NCBI GenBank assembly: GCA_023525715.1
Contig: CM042012.1
Location: 55,139,705 to 55,203,704, forward strand
DNA length: 64,000 nt
Direction: 5' to 3'
Source: Cichorium intybus
Taxonomy: Eukaryota > Streptophyta > Magnoliopsida > Asterales > Asteraceae
The translations under genes and the position numbers were made by a program. Below, piece by piece: positions 1 to 10,856 of this stretch (its first letter is position 1; every line of letters starts with the position of its first letter). The notes under the pieces are model-generated. The model saw only the letters and a program-made list of their open reading frames with translations, had not been told where the DNA came from and made no database searches.

Positions 1-160
1 TTATGTATGGGCGGTGGGAAGGTGAGCTGTGGTTCCACCGGTGGCACATGTGGCCGGTCCCATCTTCCTCCACGCCATCTGTAGCTGCTCCCTCCAGTTC
101 CTTCGTATTGATTGATTCTAACTCTTTATCCAAAGTACGCATACATAATTTCTATTTCAG

Positions 161-394
161 TACACAATGTTGCCACACCTAAAGCCACTGATTTGTAATC
201 AATTAACCGAAACCTGCAAATAAGCGACGCATTCTCAAATTGCGTTCTTGATTTTCGCTTGCGTGTTCATATCTTTGGGATCCGGCGGTGTACGGCCATA
301 TTCGTTAGCATTTGGGGCTGAACAAATCGACGATAAACATAATCCGGTGACCGAAAGAGCATTAGAAAGCCTTTTGGGTTGGTATTATGCTGCT
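161..394 (+). pseudogene. NPF (NRT1/PTR) transporter exon fragment, disrupted
   Basis: Read from 161, the frame gives a stretch typical of plant NPF proton-coupled nitrate/peptide transporters: PHLKP, a membrane helix near AFLIFACVFIS, then the family signature GSGGVRPYSLAFGAEQ and the conserved NPVTERALES and WYYA segment. A plausible splice acceptor (TTTCTATTTCAG) ends at 160, so this looks like the start of an internal exon. There is one in-frame TAA at 221-223. The reading frame ends at 395, exactly where an hAT-like terminus begins, so the following helices are missing. I found no other NPF exon in the window. It is a dead fragment, or the last part of a gene whose upstream exons lie to the left. 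Family assignment is from remembered motifs and is fairly sure. Confidence 0.75.
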
Positions 395-560
395 TAGGGG
401 TGAACATCGGGCGGTTTTGCGGTTTCGCGGTTTATACGGTTCGGGTTATATGGTTTGGGATGAAGACCAAACCGACCGTAAACCGAACCGCTTAAAAGCG
501 GGTTATTTGGTTTGCGGTTTGGGCAGTTTGGTTTGGTTTAAACCATTTAAGCAAAGCCCA
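395..560. mobile_element. hAT-like transposon end or MITE remnant
   Basis: The sequence starts TAGGGGTGAACATCGGGCGG and runs into interleaved CGGTTT, GGTTCGGGTTATATGG and complementary AACCGAACC motifs. This style is common at the ends of plant hAT elements, where the terminal repeat starts T/CAGGGGTG. It abuts the broken NPF exon. I could not find a matching inverted right end (CACCCCTA) or a repeated 8-bp flank, so the right limit is approximate. Confidence 0.45.
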
Positions 561-1068
561 CTATAAGTCATACTATTAGTCATTTTTTGTGTTCATATTC
601 TGTAAGAACATAGTTGGAAATAGAAATTAATATCTGTTTCTATATCCTGTTTAACTCATCGTAACTAAACAGTTTAACTCATCGTAACTAAACAATTAAC
701 GTGTTGGTAAGAGCTCTATGTTTCCTGGTATGGAACGAATTGATCCAACTTCAAGCACCCCAACGTTTATTGGAATTAAGACGACAGTTTAAATGCCTGC
801 AGATTTGGTAAGATTTAACCTAATCGGAGGTGGATCTTAAAGCATCGGAGTACGATAAGTGGTTGCCGGAAGAAAAACAGGTGGCGGCTCCTAATATGGT
901 GATGGTGGTGCTGGACACGGTTTTGTCGCATCTTTGGGCTACGGCTAGGAATCTTAGAATTGCAGATAGTCCGGACGAAGTTCATTTGGGAACAATTGGG
1001 AAACTAGAACTAAAGAGAGCTAAGCTTTGAAAAAGTTAGAAAGTGAAATTTGTGTGATTTATGAAGTA
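561..1068. other. Unassigned sequence with a 23-bp direct duplication
   Basis: This is AT-rich sequence between the hAT-like end and the Harbinger-like element. A 23-bp unit starting GTTTAACTCATCGTAACTAA is repeated back to back near 650-696. An open frame of 66 codons at 830-1030 is described separately. Nothing else is recognisable. Confidence 0.4.
830..1030 (+). CDS. Unidentified 66-codon reading frame, possible gene fragment
   Basis: The frame has protein-like composition (WLPEEKQVAAPN, then a helix-like LDTVLSHLWATARNL and IGKLELKRAKL). Short fragments of host genes lie nearby, so it may be a captured or relic exon. I do not recognise the family. No splice sites or promoter could be tied to it, and it stops 40 bases before the Harbinger-like boundary. 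Confidence 0.2.
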   Translation: MDLKASEYDKWLPEEKQVAAPNMVMVVLDTVLSHLWATARNLRIADSPDEVHLGTIGKLELKRAKL

Positions 1069-1345
1069 TAAGACTGGCCGGAGTAACCCTCGCCAAGAGG
1101 GTCGCCAAACCTCTTGGCGAGTCGCCAAGACCACCGCCGACCTCCTCGCTAGTGGCTCGCCATTATCCCTTCGCCAACCTGTTGGCGAGACGCCTACGGG
1201 TGTTAAAGTTTCACAAAATGGCAAAAGCACCCCCTCAACGGCTAGGAATAAAATATGGAAGGTTTTAAAAAATTTACACTTTTAACCCATGGCAAAAAAC
1301 TAGCCGTTTTTTTTAAATCAGATTTTTTAAACCTCTTTAATCCCC

Positions 1346-1353
1346 TATATATA
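1346..1353 (+). promoter_or_regulatory. TATA box of the Harbinger Myb-like gene
   Basis: TATATATA lies in a CCCCTATATATATACATC context about 170 bases before the ATG at 1525. An A/C-rich, CAA-rich stretch typical of a plant 5' leader follows. Its position upstream of the only gene of the element supports the call. Confidence 0.45.
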
Positions 1354-1871
1354 TACATCTAAATCTAATTCTTTTCACACAATCATTGTTCCAAAACTCT
1401 CTCAAAATCTATTCAAACAAAAAGAAAGGTTCAAAATATTCCAAGAAACAATCTTCCAACACTCATATCACTCCACCTCCAAATCATCCATCAAACTTAG
1501 ATACAAAATGCTTATCACCCTATAATGTTTTCACACCAACCCGATGAGCCGCTGTTTTCACCGACACAAAACCAATTCTTAGCCAACTTTGTCTACAATT
1601 TATCCCAAAACCAAAATGCTTTTCCCACACAATCTCAAAATCCTTTCACCACATCTTCTCCACCACAAGTACAATCTCAAGTTTCTGAAACACAATTCTT
1701 CTCAACTCAACCACGACGTCTTCTTGCATCGGACTCGGAAGAAGAAGAAGAAGAAGAACCACAAGAAGTAGAAGAAGAAGAAGAAGAAGAACCACAACCA
1801 AAAAAATCATCAAAAGGTCGTGGAAAAAGGAAACCCCCAATGAGACAGAGAGCCAAGGTAGAGCCTTGGAA

Positions 1872-1876
1872 AGTTG
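1872..1876. repeat. Left target-site duplication of Copia A (AGTTG)
   Basis: AGTTG directly precedes the LTR start TGTTGG at 1877. It is repeated at 10857-10861 directly after the LTR end ACTAACA. Five-base duplications are typical of LTR retrotransposons. Confidence 0.9.
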
Positions 1877-3010
1877 TGTTGGAAATCCATGTTCATGTTA
1901 TGAGTTTCAAAAACTTGAAGTTGCAACGGAAGCAAAAATCATGAACACGAATTTCATTCCAAGAGGATCATGCTACATGCATGTAGAGATAAATGAAAAC
2001 AAACATAGTAAATGTTCAAGATTATAACCTTTTGCCTTGACCACGAAATGGATGATGAATATGGTGATGTTGATGATAAAGAGGAACCAAAAAGCTTCCC
2101 TCTATAGTTGATCCACCAACAAGCTTGACAACACCAAGAAGATGCTAGTCTTCAATTGCAAATATCAACCTTTTGTAGCTTGATGCCAAATCCGAATTTT
2201 GCATGCAAGGTCAAGGTGTTTATGGTTTGTTTTTGGCTGAGTTTTAGCAAGTAGGAGAGTGTTAGAATGGTGTCAAAATCGTCCAAGAAGATCAAGGAAG
2301 GAACTAGTGAGAAACTAGCTTCCTTATGTAGCATGCATGAGTGCAAACTCCCATGGTCAACCTAGGAAACATAAAGAATATTCCCATGTTGTGTTTGGCA
2401 TGCCCACACACCTTTCTTGGTGTGTGGTGGACGTCATTTTGAAGAGAGAGAGAGAAAGATTCTCTCATTTTATAATTTATAAAGATTTTCCATAAAATGT
2501 TTATAAATAATAAACTCTTATTTCTCAATTCAACTCCTTTTATTTATTCACACATATATAAACATATATACACTTATAATTAACATATATACACATATAT
2601 ATGTTTATATAAATGTATTTTCATATTATGTATTTATATATACATATATACATTTCATAAATATATATACATATACATTTATACATACATGTGAATTTTA
2701 TTTTAATGCTTAAAATAACAAAAGGGGTAAATATTTATCATTTAAATCATCTAACAATTAAATGATATAAATAATCATATACACTCTCAAATTAATTCAT
2801 CTCATATGAATTATTACTTAGAACAATTATTATTTTCCATAAAATAATAATTCTCAAAACAAATTGCAAGTATTATATCATTTGATAATAAATCAAATTC
2901 ATTGTATCAAATGGTCAATTGGTGTCTAACTTGTTATTGGTGTGACCCTATAGGATCATGTATTATTAGTAATATCATTTATGATCATCCTTGGGCATAT
3001 AGAACTAACA
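1877..3010 (-). repeat. 3' LTR of Copia A
   Basis: The LTR starts TGTTGGAAATCC and ends GAACTAACA and is 1134 bp long. It contains a very AT-rich block of TATATACATA-type repeats (2550-2690). In element orientation this is the 3' LTR because the polypurine tract lies just inside it at 3011-3026. Confidence 0.93.
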
Positions 3011-3026
3011 ATCTCCCACTTGCACA
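3011..3026 (-). other. Polypurine tract of Copia A
   Basis: On the minus strand the bases next to the LTR read TTGTGCAAGTGGGAGAT, a typical plant Copia plus-strand priming tract. The following 760 bases up to the polyprotein stop (3791) are 3' untranslated sequence with no gene. Confidence 0.75.
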
Positions 3027-3790
3027 AGGTTGCATCATAGAATGATACAGACAGTGATAACGTCTAGCAACATTTCACTGCCCCCAATAACACATGACAT
3101 AATGCCATTCAACAACATCCAATTCTTCATAAGCACGAGGCTCTAATTGATGTACAAGGTTATCTATCAATTATCCCTTTGTCACAGACATCATGTTGAA
3201 CATGAGACATGGATCTTAATCATTCTCATTTTATGTTCAACTTTCAATCAGGCGCCTTAGATGTCTAACTCTCAACACATAAGAGGAACAAATCCCGTCT
3301 TGACTACATACGCCCCTTATGTAGTTTGTACTATACTTGAGTATGGTCAGTATGGTTGTCTGTTTTTCAAGAACAACGGTGAACGATATCAAAGCACAGC
3401 ACTCTCTACACTTGAGTCCTAAATATGTATCTCAGGTCTAAGGATACAATGATAATACCTTTGTTCAAGAATCACTTATGATAATGATCCATGAAGTAAT
3501 CTTGAAACGGGTCAAGTCCAATACTTGTTCACTAACAAGTACCTATGAATTTGGTTGCAACCTTTTGCTACTTTTACCCATAAAAGTCAACCAATCCAAT
3601 TCATATTAGTCTTACTTCATAATTGCTCCCACAACTATGATCGACTATGGACATTTAGAATAATCAAATTATTCGGGGATTAAACATGCTAATATTAAAA
3701 CACAAAATTATGAATGAAACATCACCTTTCATATATTACATAATTCTTGTTGTTTACATAAGTTCATATTCATAAAACACTAAACACAAA

Positions 3791-6700
3791 TCAATTCCAT
3801 TCATTAGAAAAACGAAGTCCTATACCCTTAGCGTGACTTTCATGCTTAGCTTGGGGTAAAGGCTTCGTGAATGGGTCTGCCAAATTCTGATCTGTATGAA
3901 CCTTATGAATACTTATTTCACCATTCTTAACTTCATGTCGTATGTAGTTATACCTTCGGTGAATGTGTTTGGTCTTTTGATGTGATCTAGGTTCCTTTGC
4001 TTGAGCTATAGCACCTAGATTGTCACAGAAGAGTTCTATAGGGTCCCGAATGGAAGGAACAACCCCTAGATCTTCAATGAACTTTCTCATCCAGACAGCT
4101 TCTTGAGCAGCTTCCGAAGCAGCAACATATTCTGATTCTGTAGTGGATTGTGCAATCACTTCTTGTTTGGAACTCTTCCAAGACACGGCTCCTCCATTTA
4201 AAATAAAAACATACCCAGATTGAGATCTCGAATCGTCCCTATCTGTTTGGAAGCTTGCGTCAGTGTAACCCTTTACCTTTAAGCTTTCTTCCAAACCACC
4301 GTAAACTAAAAACATATCTTTAGTTCTTCTCAAGTACTTAAGAATGTTCTTTACAGCAGTCCAGTGGGCTTCACCTGGGTTCTGTTGATACCTACTAGTC
4401 ATGCTTAAGGCACATGAGACGTCGGGCCTAGTGCATAACATGGCATACATGATGGACCCAATTGCCGAAGCATATGGGACATGTTTCATCCTTTCAAGTT
4501 CAGTCCTAGTGCTAGGGCACTGAGACTTACTTAGGATGGTGCCATGCGGTATTGGCAAGAATCCTCTTTTGGAGTCTTGCATCTTGAACCTTTTCAAGAT
4601 TTTATCAATGTATACACTTTGGCTTAGACCAATAAGTCTCTTAGATCTATCTCTATAGATCTTTATGCCTAATACATAAGCAGCTTCTCCTAAGTCCTTC
4701 ATTGAGAAACAGTTCTCAAGGAACGCTTTGACACCTTTTAAGGTTGGGATGTCATTTCCAAATAGAAGTATGTCATCTACATACAATACTAGGAATATGA
4801 CTATGCTCCCACTAGCTTTCTTGTAAACACAGGAGTCATCCTCATTTTTAATGAATCCAAAATTCGTAATCTTTTCATCAAAGCGGATGTTCCATGTTCG
4901 AGACGCTTGCTTCAATCCATAGATGGATCTTTTAAGCTTGCACACCTTACCTGGATGCTTGGGATCGACAAAACCTTCAGGTTGATCCATATAGACATCT
5001 TCCAATAAGTGTCCATTAAGGAAAGCGGTCTTGACATCCATTTGCCATATCTCATAATCATAGTATGCGGCTATGGCAAAAAGTATCCTAATCGACTTGA
5101 TCATTGCCACTGGTGAAAAGGTCTCATCATAGTCAATACCATGAGTTTGTGAGTATCCTTTAGCGACAAGTCTTGCCTTAAAAGTGTGAACATTTCCATC
5201 CACGTCGGTTTTCTTCTTGAAAACCCATTTGTTCCCAACGGTCTTACAATTGGTGGGAAGATTAACCAACTCCCAAACTTGGTTATCGTGCATGGATTGC
5301 ATCTCTGTGTTCATGGCCTCAAGCCATTTATCAGATTCAGGATCTGACTTTGCACTCTGGTAGTTGACGGGTTCATCAGAATCTATCGTATAACATTCTT
5401 CTTCCATCAGAAGGTAACCATACCTTTCAGGTTCAAATCGAACCCTACCAGATCTGCGAACACCTTGTGTTACAATTTGTTCCTGATCAACTGTTTGTTC
5501 AGGTTCAACAATTTCTTGTTGAATGCTAGATCCAATTTCTTGTGTATCAGGATGTGGTTCCTGAAGTTCTTCAAGTTCCACAAACCTCCCACTAGCCTCT
5601 TCCGTCAGAAACTTGTTTTCTAGAAATTCAGCTTTTCGAGAAATAAATATCTTATTCTCTATGGGATTGTAGAAGTAGTATCCAAGACAATCTTTCGGAT
5701 ACCCTACAAAAATACACTTAGTTGAACGGGGTTCTAGTTTGTTTGAAGCTTCTTGTCTTACATAAGCTTCACAACCCCATACCTTGAGATAGGATAAAGA
5801 TGGAACCTTTCCATGCCATATCTCATAAGGCGTTTTATCTACCTTCTTGGTAGGTGCCATGTTTAGGAGGCGAGCGGCTGTTTGTAAAGCATAACCCCAA
5901 AATGATAAAGGTAGAGTACTTCTACTCATCATGGATCGAACCATATCCAATAGTGTTCGGTTCCGCCTTTCAGATACACCATTATGTTGTGGTGTTCCAG
6001 GTGGAGTAAGTTGTGAAACAATTCCACAAGTCTTAAGATGATCCATAAAGTTTGTAGTTAAGTACTCACCTCCTCTATCAGAACGTAGAACTTTAATTGT
6101 TTTATTGAGTTGATTTTCCACTTCACTTTTAAATGTTTTGAACATTTCAAATGTCTCATGTTTATGTTTAATCAAATAAACATATCCAAAACGACTAAAG
6201 TCGTCAGTGAAAGTGATGAAGTATCTTTCACCATATCTAGTCATTGGCTTGAAAGGACCACATACATCCGTATGTATGATACCTAACAAGTCCTTTGCCC
6301 TCTCATTGGTTCCGGAGAAAGGAGCTTTAGTCATCTTGCCATGTAAACAAGATTCACATATATCAAATGAGTCATTCTCATTTTCCTTCAAAAGTCCACT
6401 CTTTTGAAGTTGGGATATGCGTTTCTTGTTTATATGCCCAAGTCGACAATGCCATAGATAAATTTGACTCAAATCACATTTGGGTCTCTTGGTGAAAGTG
6501 TGGTATAAAGAGCCATGGTTAGTCTTTTCATCAAGGTTTACTTCATAAATTCCATTTAAAGGCCTAGCCTCAAAATAGAATACATTATTTTTGTAAACAC
6601 AAATGTCATCATTCATAAAGGAAAGATTAAAACCACATTGTCTCAGCTTAGCAACCGAAATAATATTCCTAGTCAAGCTAGGAACATAATAAACATTCGT

Positions 6701-7810
6701 TAATGTCAAATACAAGCCATTAGGTAGTAACAAATCAAAATTTCCTATTGAATCCACTGCAACCCTTGCACTGTTTCCAACCCGGAGTACTACCTCGTTT
6801 GCCTTCAGTCGCCTACTCCTTTTGAACCCCTGCAACATATTACAAATGTGAGTTCCACAACCAGTATCAAATACCCATGTGTTAGGAGATAAATTATAAA
6901 GTTCTAGGTCTATCACATAGATACCTGAAGTGCCCTCACCGGCCTTCTTCTTCTTCAACTCCGCAAGATAGGTAGGGCAATTCCTCTTCCAATGCCCAAC
7001 TTTGCCACATTCGAAGCACGCGTCTTCTTTGGCAACCTTTGCCTTCTTCTTGGGCGGACGGGATGTTTGGACAACTTTCTTGCCCTTTCCTTTGACAACC
7101 TTTGCCTTCCCCTTGCCCTTGGAGTTGGTGGGGTGTTCGGGTCTAGTTCTCTTTGTGCCACCTTCCTTGATCATGAGAACTTGAGTGGTTTTCTTAGGCA
7201 GATTCTTTTCCGCGGTAATTAGCATCCCATGCAATTCCGGGATAGTCTTGTTCAAACCATTCATGTTATAGTTCATGACAAAGGGATCAAAAGACTTTGT
7301 CAAGGAGTTAAGGATCATATCCGTTGCTAGCTCTTCGGGCATCACAACTCCAAGACGTGCCAAATGATCAATGTGACTCTTCATTTTGAGCACATAAGAG
7401 CTAACCGACTGTCCATCCTCCATCTTGCAAGCATGGAAAGCCCGAACAGTTTCAAACCTTTCCGTTCTTGCAAGTTGTTGGAACATTTCCTTCAATTGAT
7501 TGATCATGTCATAGGCTGAATGATTCTCTAAGTCCTTCTGAAGGTCAGGAATCATGGTGGCCAGCATAAGACATGATGCATCAATGGAATCATCCATCTT
7601 TTTAAGCCATGCATCGTGTGCGGGCTTAGGGATGGCAGGGGGCTCTTCAGGAAGTGGTTCATTGAGAACATATTCTTTCTTTTCTTGTTTGAGAACTATT
7701 CTCACACTACGGTACCAATCCAAGAAGTTGGTGTGGTTAAGTTTTTCTCCCTCAAGGAGAGACCGTAGTGAGGTTTTGTTAGGAGCCGGGTTTGTTGCGT
7801 TTGGTGCCAT
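3791..7810 (-). CDS. Copia gag-pol polyprotein, intact (1339 aa)
   Basis: One frame of 1339 residues encodes everything needed for Copia retrotransposition. Gag occupies roughly residues 1-260 and ends in a Lys-rich stretch and a CCHC zinc knuckle near 265-278 (CFECGKVGHWKRNC). An aspartic protease has FDTGCGTHIC near 315. The integrase has the HHCC zinc motif (WHCRLGH ... CESCLHGK) near 453-495, then the D,D,E core (HTDVCGPF, RSDRGGEYL, HNGVSERRNR). The reverse transcriptase has QMDVKTAFLNG and the catalytic LYVDDILLFGND. RNase H has YTDASF, TTESEYVA and a DNLGAI segment near the end. Length and order are normal for Copia, and no stop or frameshift is present. It starts 1.9 kb inside the 5' LTR. 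Confidence 0.95.
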   Translation of the reverse strand: MAPNATNPAPNKTSLRSLLEGEKLNHTNFLDWYRSVRIVLKQEKKEYVLNEPLPEEPPAIPKPAHDAWLKKMDDSIDASCLMLATMIPDLQKDLENHSAYDMINQLKEMFQQLARTERFETVRAFHACKMEDGQSVSSYVLKMKSHIDHLARLGVVMPEELATDMILNSLTKSFDPFVMNYNMNGLNKTIPELHGMLITAEKNLPKKTTQVLMIKEGGTKRTRPEHPTNSKGKGKAKVVKGKGKKVVQTSRPPKKKAKVAKEDACFECGKVGHWKRNCPTYLAELKKKKAGEGTSGIYVIDLELYNLSPNTWVFDTGCGTHICNMLQGFKRSRRLKANEVVLRVGNSARVAVDSIGNFDLLLPNGLYLTLTNVYYVPSLTRNIISVAKLRQCGFNLSFMNDDICVYKNNVFYFEARPLNGIYEVNLDEKTNHGSLYHTFTKRPKCDLSQIYLWHCRLGHINKKRISQLQKSGLLKENENDSFDICESCLHGKMTKAPFSGTNERAKDLLGIIHTDVCGPFKPMTRYGERYFITFTDDFSRFGYVYLIKHKHETFEMFKTFKSEVENQLNKTIKVLRSDRGGEYLTTNFMDHLKTCGIVSQLTPPGTPQHNGVSERRNRTLLDMVRSMMSRSTLPLSFWGYALQTAARLLNMAPTKKVDKTPYEIWHGKVPSLSYLKVWGCEAYVRQEASNKLEPRSTKCIFVGYPKDCLGYYFYNPIENKIFISRKAEFLENKFLTEEASGRFVELEELQEPHPDTQEIGSSIQQEIVEPEQTVDQEQIVTQGVRRSGRVRFEPERYGYLLMEEECYTIDSDEPVNYQSAKSDPESDKWLEAMNTEMQSMHDNQVWELVNLPTNCKTVGNKWVFKKKTDVDGNVHTFKARLVAKGYSQTHGIDYDETFSPVAMIKSIRILFAIAAYYDYEIWQMDVKTAFLNGHLLEDVYMDQPEGFVDPKHPGKVCKLKRSIYGLKQASRTWNIRFDEKITNFGFIKNEDDSCVYKKASGSIVIFLVLYVDDILLFGNDIPTLKGVKAFLENCFSMKDLGEAAYVLGIKIYRDRSKRLIGLSQSVYIDKILKRFKMQDSKRGFLPIPHGTILSKSQCPSTRTELERMKHVPYASAIGSIMYAMLCTRPDVSCALSMTSRYQQNPGEAHWTAVKNILKYLRRTKDMFLVYGGLEESLKVKGYTDASFQTDRDDSRSQSGYVFILNGGAVSWKSSKQEVIAQSTTESEYVAASEAAQEAVWMRKFIEDLGVVPSIRDPIELFCDNLGAIAQAKEPRSHQKTKHIHRRYNYIRHEVKNGEISIHKVHTDQNLADPFTKPLPQAKHESHAKGIGLRFSNEWN

Positions 7811-9703
7811 CTACAAAATTTTAACAAGGTTCAATTTAGTAATTTATGATATTAAGTCCTTAATAATTAATACCCTTTATTGTTTCATAAACTTTAATTG
7901 ATTAAGGTCTAGAATCCAAGTTGCAATACAAACAAGCGGTTAGGTATCCTTTATCCCGCCTATTCGAATCAACAAGGTAGGTAACGGTTTACCAATTATA
8001 TCCAAATATAGTTTCTAGAGTTATGGGATCCCATTATAACATTTAAAACTTTGGCATGTTTGATCCCATCTATGCCTTGGATTTCTAATGCTTAGGTGAC
8101 CTTTATCACAAAAGATTTCCAAACAAATCATCCCACTTAAACGGACGTGTAGTTTTGACAACTATTAATGGTTAGGTGTCCTTTATCCCATCAATATTGC
8201 AAGACTACCTCTTATATCACAAGAAGACTCCAAGTGGTTAGGTAACCTTTATCCCACAAGGATATACAAGTGATACATGAGTGTCTTTTAGAGGGACGGC
8301 ATTGATTTGTTTTTCGAAAGGGATTTGTATGGTTTTACAATTCTAATTTTTGAAAAACATATGGTATCATGTAGATTGCATGCATCCAATGAACATGGTA
8401 CCATTAAAATCTTATTTTGTTAATTGGTTCCTTAATCATAAAATCTCCATTTTATTGATTCTTTGATTGTGGTCAAGATTACAATTAATATCCAATATTA
8501 AGTTTGAGTTTGATCACATACATGAGAACCAATTTTAATCCTAAATAATTACCATTATTACTTAGGGTTGGAGTTTGTAAGAATTCATAAAATCTCCATT
8601 TTATTTCTAGTTTCATTCATTTTCAAAACTTGACTTTATAGGTTTTATAACAAAACCCATTTTAATAAAACCAATTGTATTATATCTTATGTTTTATATG
8701 TCAATTTGAAAATTACAAACTCCTTGATGATTATGTTTAATTATCTAGGTTGTCTAGCATGCAAAATCTTATTTTCATCCACAACATAAAATAACAAAAC
8801 ATTCAATCATCACATGTATGCATGGGTGCATAAACACAAGCCAACTAATTTGATATTTCATGTGAGCCATACATGAAATATCAAGTCCATCCTAGGGACA
8901 AAAAGTGACCAAAAAACCATCCAAATGATCTTCAATTGAGCTACAACTTTGCCAATCTTCTTATATCATCAAATGACACTTGAACCATGCTTTCTTGGCA
9001 CCTTGGCATGAGATATGAATTCTTTTAAACCTTCCAAACAGGTCCGTACAGCAGCAGCCAAAACAGGAGGTTTTGGAGCTTTCTTGACTTCATTCTTGAT
9101 GATAATGATGCACATACTTGCCAAAACTATTTGTATATACTAGATATTATAGTTAGTAACAAGTATAGCATCAAAACATCAAGATATGAATTTATTTTGG
9201 GCCCCAAAACAGATTCGAAATTGAACAGCAGGAGGGCAGGAAAATCGTTGCAAGTTTTTGGTGTTGCTTCTCATGGTTTTCTCTTTTGCTCCTTCTTTTG
9301 TTACATTTTGTAAAGAAATAAAATACAACTATTCTAATACTTACAAAATGAATAAAAGAAGTAAATAACTAATTATTATTACAAACCATTTGAATAAAAG
9401 AATAGATTACAACCATATCGAATTTAAACACAAAACATGCAACATATGGTCCTTGGCTTGTTTATGCACCATTTTATCACATAAAATCATAAGAAAATCA
9501 ACACTTTGTTTTTCTAAGGCAACAATTATGTAACCAAATGCATGCAAACATAAAATATATTTGGTTACATAAAATCATAGATTAAACACTTGCATGTTGC
9601 CAAAGAAGCCATGCATGAACATTGCATTCAAGAAGATGAACATTCATGGCTTCCAAAAACCAAGTTTATCCAAATAAACTTATTATCTAAACATGCAATA
9701 TAG
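7811..9703 (-). other. Untranslated leader of Copia A with recurrent hairpin core
   Basis: This 1.9-kb leader has no plausible gene. Near its gag end a 16-base core (plus strand TTAGGTNNCCTTTATC) occurs four times: 7940-7955, 8092-8107, 8172-8187 and 8238-8253. Three copies are bracketed by different complementary stems: GCGG/CCGC, TATTAATGG/CCATCAATA with one mismatch, and GTGG/CCAC. A 12-bp palindrome ATGGGATCCCAT also lies near 8025. The rest is AT-rich, with nothing recognised. Confidence 0.6.
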
Positions 9704-9720
9704 CCATGGCTCTGATACCA
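9704..9720 (-). other. Primer-binding site of Copia A (tRNA-iMet)
   Basis: The minus strand reads TGGTATCAGAGCCATGG two bases inside the 5' LTR. TGGTATCAGAGC is the standard complement of the 3' end of initiator methionine tRNA in plant retrotransposons. It fixes the direction of the element. Confidence 0.9.
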
Positions 9721-9722
9721 AT

Positions 9723-10856
9723 TGTTGGAAATCCATGTTCATGTTATGAGTTTCAAAAACTTGAAGTTGCAACGGAAGCAAAAATCATGAACACGAATTT
9801 CATTCCAAGAGGATCATGCTACATGCATGTAGAGATAAATGAAAACAAACATAGTAAATGTTCAAGATTATAACCTTTTGCCTTGACCACGAAATGGATG
9901 ATGAATATGGTGATGTTGATGATAAAGAGGAACCAAAAAGCTTCCCTCTATAGTTGATCCACCAACAAGCTTGACAACACCAAGAAGATGCTAGTCTTCA
10001 ATTGCAAATATCAACCTTTTGTAGCTTGATGCCAAATCCGAATTTTGCATGCAAGGTCAAGGTGTTTATGGTTTGTTTTTGGCTGAGTTTTAGCAAGTAG
10101 GAGAGTGTTAGAATGGTGTCAAAATCGTCCAAGAAGATCAAGGAAGGAACTAGTGAGAAACTAGCTTCCTTATGTAGCATGCATGAGTGCAAACTCCCAT
10201 GGTCAACCTAGGAAACATAAAGAATATTCCCATGTTGTGTTTGGCATGCCCACACACCTTTCTTGGTGTGTGGTGGACGTCATTTTGAAGAGAGAGAGAG
10301 AAAGATTCTCTCATTTTATAATTTATAAAGATTTTCCATAAAATGTTTATAAATAATAAACTCTTATTTCTCAATTCAACTCCTTTTATTTATTCACACA
10401 TATATAAACATATATACACTTATAATTAACATATATACACATATATATGTTTATATAAATGTATTTTCATATTATGTATTTATATATACATATATACATT
10501 TCATAAATATATATACATATACATTTATACATACATGTGAATTTTATTTTAATGCTTAAAATAACAAAAGGGGTAAATATTTATCATTTAAATCATCTAA
10601 CAATTAAATGATATAAATAATCATATACACTCTCAAATTAATTCATCTCATATGAATTATTACTTAGAACAATTATTATTTTCCATAAAATAATAATTCT
10701 CAAAACAAATTGCAAGTATTATATCATTTGATAATAAATCAAATTCATTGTATCAAATGGTCAATTGGTGTCTAACTTGTTATTGGTGTGACCCTATAGG
10801 ATCATGTATTATTAGTAATATCATTTATGATCATCCTTGGGCATATAGAACTAACA
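9723..10856 (-). repeat. 5' LTR of Copia A
   Basis: This is the second 1134-bp copy, starting TGTTGGAAATCC and ending CTAACA, followed by the TSD AGTTG at 10857-10861. It is offset from the first copy by exactly 7846 bases throughout, so no indel separates them. Confidence 0.93.

Larger units (their letters stand above)
1877..10856 (-). mobile_element. Complete Copia LTR retrotransposon (Copia A)
   Basis: An 8980-bp element with 1134-bp LTRs at both ends (TG...CA), a 5-bp TSD (AGTTG), a primer-binding site, a polypurine tract and a single uninterrupted gag-pol frame, all reading on the minus strand. Domain order protease, integrase, reverse transcriptase, RNase H marks it as Copia (Ty1-like). 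The two LTRs are in register with no indel, and I saw no substitution on reading them side by side. With the open polyprotein, this implies recent insertion and possible autonomy. It interrupts the Myb-like gene of the Harbinger-like element. I do not assign it to a named Copia lineage. Confidence 0.95.

Noticed and set aside
2152..2528. Two minus-strand frames repeated identically at 9998-10374
   Set aside because: They lie inside the Copia A LTRs and are identical because the LTRs are. They contain no recognisable protein and sit in regulatory repeat DNA.
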